NCBI GenBank assembly: GCA_944800085.1
Contig: CALYLO010000003.1
Span: 186,001-250,000, forward strand
Length of the DNA stretch: 64,000 nt
Source: Paenibacillus melissococcoides
GTDB lineage: Bacteria; Bacillota; Bacilli; Paenibacillales; Paenibacillaceae
Reading direction: 5' to 3'
Shown here: positions 54,001-61,733 of the stretch, one piece after another
Layout: each line of letters opens with the position of its first letter
How positions within the stretch are numbered: the first letter of the stretch is position 1
Notes under the pieces: model-generated
Told to the model about the DNA's origin: nothing
The model's database searches: none
The model's input: the letters and a program-made list of their open reading frames with translations, nothing else
Translations under genes and position numbers: made by a program

Positions 54001-55090
54001 CGAGAAGGTGCGCAGCAATATTCCGCAGGCGGTGTCGTTCGAGCTTGCCGATCCGAGCGACTACTATTTTGCGGTCGGACGGCCGACGAAGGCGCCGGCG
54101 CAGCTTCCGCCGGGGCGCGGGCTGGTGAAGGGAGCCGTCCCGCCGCTTGAATTCCAGACGGCGCTGCCGTCCAGCGGACCGGACGAGACCGAGCGGATCC
54201 TGCGGCTTCGCGCCGAGATGAAGTCGATCAAGGAGGCGTGGAGCGGCGAGGAAGCGCCGCCGATTCGGCCGCTGCCGGAGATTGTCCGGCTGCCGGAGCT
54301 GCTTCAGGAGCCCGAGAGACGGGCGCCGGAAGGCAGCGAAGGCTTGTACCGGGTGCCGGTCGGCCTCCGTTCGGACGATCTGGAACCGTTCCTTATCGAT
54401 TTGAAGGAAGGCCCTCATTTCGTGGTAGCCAGCCCGATGGAGAGCGGCAAGACATCGTTCCTGTCGAGCTGGGTGCTGTCGCTGGCTTATCATGTCTCGC
54501 CGGAGCGGCTTCATATCTATGCGGTCGATACCCGGTTCGGCGGGGAAGGAATCAGCCGGTTGTCCAGTCTTCCCCATGTCAAAGGAGTCGCTGCGCGGGA
54601 AGAAGAGATTCCATTCCTCGTGCAGATGATATATGATCAAGTACAGAACCGGACGAAGGAAGCGCATGAACCGGCCCTCTTGCTTGTGATGGACGATGCC
54701 GATGATTTATGCAAACAGTTGACTGATTTTTCTGTAAAGGATCAGCTGTCTGCCATCGTGCGGCAGGGCCGGGATCGGAATGTTCATGTCGTGCTGGCGG
54801 GAGTTCCGTCGGAATTCCCGACCTTCGGCGTCGATTGGTTCAACGATGTGAAGGCGTCCCAATCGGGATTCCTGTTCGGAACGATCGACGCGAACGACCT
54901 GTCCTTCCTGCGCCTGCCGATATCCGAATCGAACAGCGGGAGCTCCGGAACGAAGATGCTGCCGCCGGGACAAGGATATTTTATGCGACGCAAATTTACC
55001 AAATTGAAAGCCGCTTTTCCATATACCGAGTCGTGGACTCCAAATGAATGGTCAGAACGAATTCGCGAACAATGGAATGTACCGGTCTGA
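51080..55090 (+). CDS. essC: EssC/EccC-type FtsK/SpoIIIE ATPase, no FHA domains
   Basis: The motor of the type VII secretion system, 1336 residues. GTG 51080 is nine bases after GAGGAG. A short cytosolic start with RPPAEPTRP is followed by TM helices at about 33-56 and 68-90 and three ATPase domains: Walker A GTTGSGKS at about 485 with IIIDEFAQL, GMPGTGKTT at about 830 with degenerate VVIDGYLNF, and SPMESGKTS at about 1118 with LVMDDADDL. Firmicute EssC normally begins with two FHA domains; these are absent, as in actinobacterial EccC. Confidence 0.93.
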   Translation: MNVLYQRSPRIKPTLRKDRLEILRPPAEPTRPTFSIITIIIPIIMTLVSVGFYIYMSMSGKMGNSNYMMFQMLTIFMMLTSYTLPFFMYLNNKKVYERRKVERDRMYRAQLDKHREELQEKTREQLEAMQAIHGDPEVCYQIVKNRSSNLWERGPADDDFMHVRIGTGAVPFYMEIEVPRADGYERDPLIDAAREVAEEFERVEQAPIALPLYPAKVIGIVGGREAVMNAIRVITAQLSTRHSPDEVKLAAFYDEREAEEWSWLRWLPHTWDDERTQRYLADRRSGAHQLADQLFSLLNRRKSFRTSGQKKQHLPCYVVLLSDTQLVEEEPLYPLLLEDAGRIDACTIVLSESKERLPMQCQLIVEVSESEGTYTHKTEEEGIVRHAFSADLMSLEGTDTLARYMAPIRLKRSAASDIPTVLPLFEMLGVKEIGQLDAASRWRKNRYPDTLPVPVGVRAGSKKIMLNLHDKIERKGHGPHGLIAGTTGSGKSEVIQSLIASLAAEFHPHELAFMLIDYKGGGMSNTFVDLPHVVGTITNLDDSLIERAKVSLRAELIRRQRILNDAGNLQHIDEYYRSDRRAEHPLPHLVIIIDEFAQLKKDQPEFMDELISIATIGRTLGVHLILATQKPAGVVDEKIWSNTRFRICLRVQSEGDSRDMLKIPNAAWITNPGRGYFQVGSDEVFEEMQFAWSGAPYLVKRKDEDASPVQIYEVRLNGKREPLLTGEELSSALMEKEPPKQLQVFIDHVAKTARREGIEQLPGPWLPPLPEHLELDEVLALRREEPAEPWQTEHPETGLRAVVGLVDDLMQQRQEPLHISMEQGHLAVYGMPGTGKTTFVQSLLMSLAKQFTPDRWHGYVVDMGRMMKDAAQLPQVGSVMLAEEEDRIKRLFRYLSQQLAERKEMISEAGVKTIASYRRAAREQVPHIVVVIDGYLNFRTTYPEENELLEYLLREGGSLAITFVITANRVTDIFEKVRSNIPQAVSFELADPSDYYFAVGRPTKAPAQLPPGRGLVKGAVPPLEFQTALPSSGPDETERILRLRAEMKSIKEAWSGEEAPPIRPLPEIVRLPELLQEPERRAPEGSEGLYRVPVGLRSDDLEPFLIDLKEGPHFVVASPMESGKTSFLSSWVLSLAYHVSPERLHIYAVDTRFGGEGISRLSSLPHVKGVAAREEEIPFLVQMIYDQVQNRTKEAHEPALLLVMDDADDLCKQLTDFSVKDQLSAIVRQGRDRNVHVVLAGVPSEFPTFGVDWFNDVKASQSGFLFGTIDANDLSFLRLPISESNSGSSGTKMLPPGQGYFMRRKFTKLKAAFPYTESWTPNEWSERIREQWNVPV

Positions 55091-55108
55091 TGGGGGGTGC
55101 ATGAATTG

Positions 55109-55954
55109 ATGACGACAGATGATGTTGAAAAAAAAGAGAAAAAGATGAGAGATAGCATTACGCTGGATGCGAAAGAGTTGTACTTTCTGACCGGTATTAT
55201 CGGTTCTGACCGTTTATTGGGCATCGAAGATCCGTTTCGCGGATATTTGACGGACGAGATCGCGGAAGAATGGGACCGGGCCAAGTCAGCTCTGCTGAAA
55301 AAGGGATATTTGATGGAAGAGCCGAACGGGGTGGAGCTGTCCATGCCCCCGCATGTGTTTTCCAGCGTAGCCGTTACCGGGTTGGCCAAGCGGTCGTGCT
55401 GGGTCAGGTACTCCCATGCGGGCGAAGCGTTCGAAGGGTACCTCCACATGACGGACGATATGGTCATCCAGCGCGTGCGGTGCAATGAAGATCCGGATAG
55501 GTATACGCTCTATGAGATCGGATCGGTGGAAGAGGCCTGCCATGAGCTTATCGAGAGGATGGGCTGGGCAGACCAGCCGGAGACGGATATGACCTCGGTG
55601 ATTTTGTCCAAAAGGCATTTTCACAAGCTGTATGAGCAGGCACCCCAGTTGACGGTCGAGCAAATGACCTGCCAATTGATGACGTTCGACGGAGAGGAAG
55701 AAGGGGCGCTCGCCCTGGCCCGCTCCATGAAAAATAAAGTGGCGGAAGGAGAGTTCCTCTTCCTGGTCTGGAATGAGCAGGATTGGGACGTCCAGGGGCT
55801 GGCGTTCATCATTGGCGCTTCATGCAACTGGCTGATCCGCAAAAGCTCTAAAGGTGACGAAGATTGGTTGACGGCCACGCCGACGACAAAGGAGCAATTT
55901 GCCCGAATGTTCGTGCAGTGGGACCGGCAGCTCGCAAAAGATGAGGGAAGGTGA
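55109..55954 (+). CDS. ESX-associated protein, EspG-like candidate chaperone
   Basis: This 281-residue cytosolic-looking protein has no signal or TM. SITLDAKELYFLTGIIGSD near the start, a LTDEIAEEWDRAKSALLKKG helix and a later GSVEEACHELIERMGW recall the EspG layout (a 'T..EL..L' start, 'aL..rGl' helix and a central sheet), but identity is low. EspG proteins bind secreted substrates in actinobacterial ESX systems. The start is uncertain: ATG 55109, TTG 55106 or GTG 55097 after G6. It lies between the ATPase and its putative substrate. Confidence 0.65.
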   Translation: MTTDDVEKKEKKMRDSITLDAKELYFLTGIIGSDRLLGIEDPFRGYLTDEIAEEWDRAKSALLKKGYLMEEPNGVELSMPPHVFSSVAVTGLAKRSCWVRYSHAGEAFEGYLHMTDDMVIQRVRCNEDPDRYTLYEIGSVEEACHELIERMGWADQPETDMTSVILSKRHFHKLYEQAPQLTVEQMTCQLMTFDGEEEGALALARSMKNKVAEGEFLFLVWNEQDWDVQGLAFIIGASCNWLIRKSSKGDEDWLTATPTTKEQFARMFVQWDRQLAKDEGR

Positions 55955-55959
55955 CAACG

Positions 55960-57153
55960 ATGCGTATTCTCGTATATCCGGATGCGCTCCGTGATTTGGG
56001 CCGTCAGCTTCAAATTGCGGCGGAACAAATGCAATCTATACAATCGTCTCTGAGTCAGGCGCTGCACACGTTGACGTGGGAGTCTTCGATCAAGACCTCC
56101 GTCATGGAAGAATGGCAGCAGGCGTCGCGTCTGTCTTCCCAGATTCACTTGCTGCTGTTCGAGCTGGGCAAGCATATCAGTACGAAAGCGGAGCAATTCC
56201 AGACGGCGGATCAGCAGACGAACAGCATATTGCCGCCAGGGGCTAAAATCGGATCGGCGACGGCCATATTCAGCGGCATCATGATGGGAGGGACGTCTCT
56301 CATCCTTCCCGGGGTTGCGCCAGGGCTTGGCACGATCTCGAATCCGAATTCGGCCGTTCGCGCGATGAACGGAGGAGGAACCGCCATCGGGTTAAGCTGG
56401 AAGCCGACGGAAGCCCAATTATACGGTTTCGCCAAGGGCGCCTATGACATGGTGGGCATGCACCGCGACAAATTCAACGTGAATGTGCGGGGAGACGGCT
56501 ATGTCACCATTAGCGGAGCCCGCTCCGATTATGCGCTGTCCGAAGGGATTCGCGGCACACGGTATACCGCTTCGAACGCGTCCAATCATCACAACGTATG
56601 GAAGTTCGTCGACCCGGGCATCGCGATGAAGGAAGCCTTCTCGCTCAAGGGATGGAGCGCGAAGCTCGGCTATGCCGGCCTCGCCTACGACACAGGCACC
56701 TCCGTCATGACGGATTACGAAGCAGGAGGAGCCAGCCGGGCGGTGGCCAGCGGCGTCGTGAACGGTTCGCTCGGCCTGGGCACGATGGCGGCCAGCGCGG
56801 CCGTGGGCGCTTATGTCGGCTCCGTCGTCCCGGTGGGAGGGACCATCGTCGGGGCAGGCGTCGGATTGGCCGCGGGCGCGGTCATTTCCATGGCCTCGGA
56901 AGTTACGATTAACGGCAAGTCATTGAAAACCTACGCGGTGAACGCGGCAGACAGCGCGGTGAACAACGTATCCGACTCGGTGTCAGGAGGGGCGAAGTCG
57001 CTCTCAACAAAAGCGCAATCTGCCTCGGACACGGTAGCTGACGGAGTGAAGGCGGTCAAGAGCGGAACGACAAAGACAGCGAAGCGCATCGCCGATTCCG
57101 TCTCGGACACGTTCGGGGGGCTCGGAAAATGGTTCCCGGGCACCGGCACTTAA
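55960..57153 (+). CDS. WXG100-domain ESX substrate with long C-terminal region
   Basis: Residues 1-90 of 397 form a WXG100-like helical hairpin with WES (Trp40) for WXG, ending in FQTADQQ, which mirrors FRTIDQQ of EsxA. A Gly-rich region follows with a glycine-zipper hydrophobic stretch (about residues 265-315, GAGVGLAAGAVISM), then an amphipathic Ser/Thr/Lys tail. There is no known toxin domain. It is probably a secreted effector or surface protein, perhaps membrane-active. ATG 55960 follows GGAAGG. No immunity gene is recognised. Confidence 0.8.
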   Translation: MRILVYPDALRDLGRQLQIAAEQMQSIQSSLSQALHTLTWESSIKTSVMEEWQQASRLSSQIHLLLFELGKHISTKAEQFQTADQQTNSILPPGAKIGSATAIFSGIMMGGTSLILPGVAPGLGTISNPNSAVRAMNGGGTAIGLSWKPTEAQLYGFAKGAYDMVGMHRDKFNVNVRGDGYVTISGARSDYALSEGIRGTRYTASNASNHHNVWKFVDPGIAMKEAFSLKGWSAKLGYAGLAYDTGTSVMTDYEAGGASRAVASGVVNGSLGLGTMAASAAVGAYVGSVVPVGGTIVGAGVGLAAGAVISMASEVTINGKSLKTYAVNAADSAVNNVSDSVSGGAKSLSTKAQSASDTVADGVKAVKSGTTKTAKRIADSVSDTFGGLGKWFPGTGT

Positions 57154-57195
57154 CAGGTCAGAGGCGCAATTGATCAGAGAAGGGAAGGGTGCGAT

Positions 57196-57498
57196 TTGAA
57201 GAATCAAGCAGAACAACTCCGTCCTGCGCATGAAAAGACGTTACTGCCGCTCGGCTCGGTCGTGTTGCTGCGCGACGGAAGCAAGAAATTGATGATATAT
57301 GGCCGCAAGCAGCTGCAAATCAAGACGAATCGTCTGTTTGATTATTTGGGCGTCGTCTATCCGGAAGGGTACATAGACGAGAACTTTTCCTTTTTATTCA
57401 ATCATGAGGATATCGACGTTGTCGCCCATGTAGGTTTTTCGAACTATGAAGAAGAAGCGTTTCAAAAAATACTTAAGGAAGTTTCACCAGCTAAGTAA
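57196..57498 (+). CDS. DUF4176 protein of the ESX locus
   Basis: This 100-residue protein has LPLGSVVLLRDGSKKLMIYGR, DYLGVVYPEGY and FLFNHEDIDVVAHVGF, the DUF4176 pattern common in firmicute type VII loci. Role unknown; it may be a cofactor of a substrate. TTG 57196 is the start, with AGGGAAGGG upstream. It has no membrane segment. Confidence 0.88.
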   Translation: MKNQAEQLRPAHEKTLLPLGSVVLLRDGSKKLMIYGRKQLQIKTNRLFDYLGVVYPEGYIDENFSFLFNHEDIDVVAHVGFSNYEEEAFQKILKEVSPAK

Positions 57499-57605
57499 AA
57501 GGTAATATGGAAATTAGGTCCAGGGCCTCTTACCGAGTAGGAATGGAATTCATGTACAATTGACCTAGCATTTATCCTATCCATTTCCAAAGGAGGAAGT
57601 TAATA

Positions 57606-57881
57606 ATGGCAGGCCGTATCTTAATTACACCTGAACAAGTGGACCAGGTCGCAAATCAATTCAAGCAGGGCGGAGAGCAAAGCCAACAGGTGGTCTCCAG
57701 CCTGACGCAAGCGATTCAAGGCATGGAAGGTCAATGGGAAGGGATGACGAAGCAACGCTTCTTCCAGGAGTTCCAGGAAGCCGGCAGACAGATGCAGGCT
57801 TTCGTTCAGACGCTGAACGGCATCAGCGAAGAACTGCGCGCGATTGCGAACAAGTTCCGCACAATCGACCAACAGCGATAA
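57606..57881 (+). CDS. esxA: WXG100 secreted protein EsxA
   Basis: The 91-residue protein is a typical helical hairpin with the turn WEG in QGMEGQWEGMTKQRF and no signal peptide. It is the usual small secreted substrate of ESX systems. AAAGGAGG precedes ATG 57606. A TTACCG-19-TACAAT element (57530-57560) could give it a private promoter, and a strong terminator follows, so it may be expressed above its neighbours. Confidence 0.95.
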   Translation: MAGRILITPEQVDQVANQFKQGGEQSQQVVSSLTQAIQGMEGQWEGMTKQRFFQEFQEAGRQMQAFVQTLNGISEELRAIANKFRTIDQQR

Positions 57882-57925
57882 TACGGAATGCGGGGCTGTG
57901 CCGCCGCTGCGTATGAACCTGATAA

Positions 57926-57961
57926 GAAAACCGGGCGTTGTAGCGACTCCCGGTTTTCTTG
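57926..57961 (+). terminator. Rho-independent terminator after esxA
   Basis: GAAAACCGGG and CCCGGTTTTC pair perfectly with a 13-base loop. It would partly separate esxA from the kinase gene. Confidence 0.8.
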
Positions 57962-58006
57962 CAGTATGCCGCATTAGGTAACCTGAATCACCACTGGGGG
58001 ATGGGA

Positions 58007-59953
58007 ATGTCATTTCAGCCGAATCCGGGAGATTCGATCCGGCTGTACGGAACCGATTATCTCATTGGAGAGCACCCGGCTGCTCCCGGTCTGGCTTATG
58101 CGCAGGCCGGAAGGCAAGGAATCGTATACCAATTGATCCCGCATGACGGCGACATGCAGGAGATGAAGGCGCTCAAGGTGTTCTTTCCGAAATACCGCAT
58201 ACCGGCCATGGTCTATCAGTCGGAGCAGCTGGATGCGTACAGCGCCTTGCCCGGTCTGAGCGTATGCAAGCGGCACATCTTGACTCCTGAAAAAAACGGA
58301 GGAATCATCCAGGCGCATACCGACCTGTTGTACGCGGTGCTGATGCCATGGGTACATGGCCCTACCTGGTTGGATATGATCGCAGCCCAGCGGGCCCTAA
58401 CCCGGCGGGAAAGCCTTGAGCTGGCGACCTCCCTCGCGGAGATCTGCTCGGGGATGGAGCAAAAGGGATTGGCTCACTGCGATTTGTCTGCGCCGAACGT
58501 ATTGCTTCCGTTTTTTTCGGAAGTTAACAGGCATCGCAGCGGATCCAAGATCGAGCTCGTCGACGTGGAGCAGATGTACAGCCCGAAGCTGGACCGGCCG
58601 GACGTGCTTCTCGCCGGTTCGCCGGGATATGCGGCGCACCGCACCGTTCAGAGCGGATTGTGGAGCGCGTATGCGGATCGGTTCGCCGGGGCGATCATTC
58701 TCGCCGAGATGCTCGGCTGGTCCGACGACAGAGTTATCGGGCGCGCATGGGGAGAGAGCTTTTTCGATCAGCATGAAATGCAGACCGCCTGCGAGCGGTA
58801 CGGGTTAATGAAGCGCTCGCTGGAGGAGCGCTGGGGGACGAAGGTTGCCGAGCTGTTCGTCCGGGCGTGGGAGAGCCAGGACTTGAGCAGCTGCCCGACC
58901 TTCGGGGAATGGCTCATTATTTTGTCCGGCGTGTCCGCTGACGAGCCGGTCGAGGTGCAGCCGTCTCAGTCTGCTGGGGGAACGCCGGCGGGCAAGCCGG
59001 ATTCCGAACCGGCCGGGCAAGACCCGGTTCCGCCGTTGGCCGCTTCGCAAGCGGCCGGCCGTTCCGATCCGAATGTGGTGGATCGGCTGTTCAACCAGGC
59101 CAGGGAGCTGGAACAGAAGAAGCAATGGCAGAGCGCGCTTGAGGTGTATCGTTCGGCACATCATTTCGTCTCTGCCGGAAGCCCGATGGAGGTCGAATTG
59201 GCAGCGGCCATCGCAGGCTTGGAGGAGCGGCTGCGCGCGGCGCAAGCCCCGCCGGGGAAGCGTCCGGGCATGCGCCGCAGAACCGCCGCGCTGCTGGCGG
59301 CGGGTATCGTCGTCCTGCTGCTGGGCGCGAGTCCGCTTGTGTATAACATGCTGCAGGCCGACGCGCTGAAGGCGAAGGATCAGCAGGAGGCGCTGGCCGC
59401 GAAGCAGCGGGAGGAGGCGGAGCTGGCCCGCAAGCAGGCGGAGGAGGAAGCCCGCCGCAAGCAGGAGGTAGAGGCGCGGCTGGCGGCCCAGCGGGAGGAA
59501 CAGGCGAAGAAGGAGCAGGAACGGAAGAAGCTGGAGCAGCAGAAGCTGGCTGAGAAAAAGCGGGCCGAGCAGAAGAAGAAGGAAGAAGAGCGGAAGAAGC
59601 TTCAGGAGAAGTATGATAAGCAGGCGAAATATGAGAAGTACCTCCAGTGGAAGCAGCAGCAGGCCGAGGCGCAGAAGCGCAAGCAGGAGGAAGAGGCCCG
59701 CAAGCGCAAGGAGCAGGAGGAATTGAAGCGGATTCGGGAGCGGGATGCGGTCCTGCTCGTGGCCTCCTATAACATGACCTATAATTCCGCCAAGCGGGAT
59801 AATCACGAGAAGGCCCGCAAGAGTGCGCTGGAATTCGCCAAGCGCTACGAGAAGGATCCCGATTATTTCAATAAGAAGCCTGACATGTCCGCCCGGGCGG
59901 GACATATTTATAAATATTTGAAAAATCGGGAGCATGAGCTTCCCGATATTTAA
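58007..59953 (+). CDS. Membrane-anchored Ser/Thr-kinase-like protein of the ESX locus
   Basis: The 648-residue protein has an N-terminal kinase domain with Lys57 (ALKVF), a possible alpha-C Glu73, HCD at 157-159 with Asn164 (HCDLSAPNVLL), and DVE at 186-188 for DFG. All catalytic positions are filled, so it may be active. A Pro-rich linker, a short helical repeat (SALEVYRSAHHF), one TM helix (about 427-448) and a 130-residue Lys/Glu coiled coil follow. EssB has the same order (pseudokinase, TM, helical end). GGGGGATGGG precedes ATG 58007. Confidence 0.85.
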   Translation: MSFQPNPGDSIRLYGTDYLIGEHPAAPGLAYAQAGRQGIVYQLIPHDGDMQEMKALKVFFPKYRIPAMVYQSEQLDAYSALPGLSVCKRHILTPEKNGGIIQAHTDLLYAVLMPWVHGPTWLDMIAAQRALTRRESLELATSLAEICSGMEQKGLAHCDLSAPNVLLPFFSEVNRHRSGSKIELVDVEQMYSPKLDRPDVLLAGSPGYAAHRTVQSGLWSAYADRFAGAIILAEMLGWSDDRVIGRAWGESFFDQHEMQTACERYGLMKRSLEERWGTKVAELFVRAWESQDLSSCPTFGEWLIILSGVSADEPVEVQPSQSAGGTPAGKPDSEPAGQDPVPPLAASQAAGRSDPNVVDRLFNQARELEQKKQWQSALEVYRSAHHFVSAGSPMEVELAAAIAGLEERLRAAQAPPGKRPGMRRRTAALLAAGIVVLLLGASPLVYNMLQADALKAKDQQEALAAKQREEAELARKQAEEEARRKQEVEARLAAQREEQAKKEQERKKLEQQKLAEKKRAEQKKKEEERKKLQEKYDKQAKYEKYLQWKQQQAEAQKRKQEEEARKRKEQEELKRIRERDAVLLVASYNMTYNSAKRDNHEKARKSALEFAKRYEKDPDYFNKKPDMSARAGHIYKYLKNREHELPDI

Positions 59954-59992
59954 TCCGGAAAGCATGAGAGAACAGAGGTGACACCGAAGCGG

Positions 59993-60745
59993 ATGAACTA
60001 CACGATTCAAGCTTCCCAACGGACGCCGGCGCTCATTATTTATCTCATTGACATCAGCGCTTCGATGAATATGCTGATGGACGGCAAGCGCCGGATTGAC
60101 ATTGTATACGAAGCGTTGTCCTTGGCCATTCGGCAGATGGTATTCCGGTCCACCAAGGGCAACCGGCTCACGCCCCGGTACCGCCTGGCCATCCTGGCCT
60201 ACAGCGATGATGTATACGACCTGCTGAACGGAATCAAGGGCATCGACGAGATCGCCAGCCTTGGCTCGCTGCCGGATCTGACGCCGATCCGGTTCTCCGA
60301 TTCGGCCAAGGCGTTCCGGCAGGCGGAACGGATCCTGGAGGCGGAGCTGCCGAATATGCAGGACTGCCCGGCTCCGCTTGTCTGCCATATGACCGACGGG
60401 GTCGCGACCGGGGAGGACCCGGAGCCGATCGCGAAGCGGATTATGCAAATGAGCGTGCCGGACGGCAATGTGCTGGTGGAGAATATTTTCATATCGGATC
60501 ATATTATGGGCTCGCCGATTGCGGAGCCGCGCCGCTGGAAAGGGATTATGGCGGATACGCCATTCAAGGATGAGCATGCCGAGAAGCTGCGCAACATGTC
60601 CTCCGTCCTGCCGGAGAGTTACCGGGAGATGCTGGTCGAAGCGGATTATCATCTCGCTCCCGGCGCGCGCATGATGCTCCCCGGAAGCTGCGCGGAGCTC
60701 GTGTCCATCGGGTTCCAGATGTCGGCAGCTACGCCGGTTCGGTAG
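59993..60745 (+). CDS. von Willebrand factor A (TerY-like) protein
   Basis: This 250-residue, single-domain vWA protein has the MIDAS motif DISAS at 20-24 and Asp135 in HMTDGVATG, with alternating strand-helix pattern, so metal-dependent ligand binding is likely. It is similar in size and layout to TerY. It sits between the kinase and the PP2C genes, so it may bridge them or bind their target. GTG 59978 is an alternative start. There is no TM segment. Confidence 0.88.
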   Translation: MNYTIQASQRTPALIIYLIDISASMNMLMDGKRRIDIVYEALSLAIRQMVFRSTKGNRLTPRYRLAILAYSDDVYDLLNGIKGIDEIASLGSLPDLTPIRFSDSAKAFRQAERILEAELPNMQDCPAPLVCHMTDGVATGEDPEPIAKRIMQMSVPDGNVLVENIFISDHIMGSPIAEPRRWKGIMADTPFKDEHAEKLRNMSSVLPESYREMLVEADYHLAPGARMMLPGSCAELVSIGFQMSAATPVR

Positions 60746-60762
60746 GGATGGGGAGATTGGGC

Positions 60763-61587
60763 ATGCGAATTGGCCGAAGAAAATCGTCCCGACATGACAC
60801 CGCGGTGCAGCGAATCCTGTGCTCCCAGCATAGCGAGCATCCCGTAACGACCATTGAACACCCGTACCGGTGCAGGTACGGCTATGCGCGGGCGGAGGAG
60901 ACGGTCCAACAGCGCGAGAACGGGCAGGACTACCTCGGACTGCATCTGCAGGGCCACGGCTGCAGCTTCGTGCTGTGCGATGGAGTCAGCATGAGCTATC
61001 AGGGCGACTTCGCCGCCCGGTTCCTCGGCGAGCGGCTGCTCGGCTGGCTGGCAGACCTGGGCGCGCCGCCAAGCGAGCAAGCCTTCCATGCCTATATCGG
61101 AGGGCTGACCCTCCCGGCGACGAAGGCGGTAGAAGGTCTGCCGATACCCCGTGGCACGCCGCAGCTGCTGAGGGAAGTGCTCGAAGAGAAGCGGCGCCGC
61201 GGCAGCGAATCGATGTTCATCTGCGGCCGCATCGAGCGCGCCAGCCGCAGCGGGCTTCGCAAGGGCAGGCTGTGGCTCGCCTGGCAGGGCGACTGCCGTC
61301 TGCGCCTGTGGGTGAACGGCACGGAAGTGAAGGCGCCGTTCCAGGACAAGATACGCATCGGCGAGCGCTGGTCCACGTTAACCGGCCCGGTCGGCGGTGC
61401 GCCGCATTTGTTCACGATGGACCTGCCCCGCTCCGGGACGTACCGGCTGCTCTGTTACACGGACGGCTTGCGCGAGCTCGACGGATGCAGCGGAACGCCA
61501 TCGGATGCGGAGCTGCAGCGGATGCTGGATCAGCCGCAGGGCGGCGCGCTGACGGATGACGCCTCCTTTATCGAGGTGTCGTGGTGA
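60763..61587 (+). CDS. PP2C-family protein phosphatase
   Basis: The 274-residue protein has the PP2C motifs GQDYLG (Asp56), VLCDGVSMS (Asp73-Gly74), WLAWQGDCRLRLW, LCYTDGL and LTDDASFIEV, so all metal-binding acidic residues are present. It would remove phosphate placed by the kinase two genes upstream. GGGGAGA lies six bases before ATG 60763; ATG 60748 sits on a G-run and is less likely. It begins 17 bases after the vWA stop. Confidence 0.9.
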   Translation: MRIGRRKSSRHDTAVQRILCSQHSEHPVTTIEHPYRCRYGYARAEETVQQRENGQDYLGLHLQGHGCSFVLCDGVSMSYQGDFAARFLGERLLGWLADLGAPPSEQAFHAYIGGLTLPATKAVEGLPIPRGTPQLLREVLEEKRRRGSESMFICGRIERASRSGLRKGRLWLAWQGDCRLRLWVNGTEVKAPFQDKIRIGERWSTLTGPVGGAPHLFTMDLPRSGTYRLLCYTDGLRELDGCSGTPSDAELQRMLDQPQGGALTDDASFIEVSW

Positions 61588-61618
61588 GCAGGCCGCTCTG
61601 TTTATCATACGCCAAGGA

Positions 61619-61648
61619 AGGACATCGGAAGCGATGTTCTTTTTTTTT
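61619..61648 (+). terminator. Rho-independent terminator at the end of the ESX locus
   Basis: GACATCG and CGATGTT pair, followed by T9. Confidence 0.75.
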
Positions 61649-61672
61649 GCAGATTTTCGGGTTAAATAACGG

Positions 61673-61678
61673 TATAAT
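61673..61678 (+). promoter_or_regulatory. -10 box of the DUF402 gene
   Basis: TATAAT with TTGCAG at 61648-61653 (19-base spacing), a moderate promoter. Confidence 0.45.
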
Positions 61679-61733
61679 GGAGGAGATTTACGGAGAACGC
61701 GCATTTGGAGAAGAGAGAAGAAAGGTTGACTTC

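Noticed and set aside
58805..60652. 615-codon minus-strand frame opposite the kinase and vWA genes
   Set aside because: It spans two real genes; the Leu-rich segment is simply the complement of the Lys/Glu coiled coil.
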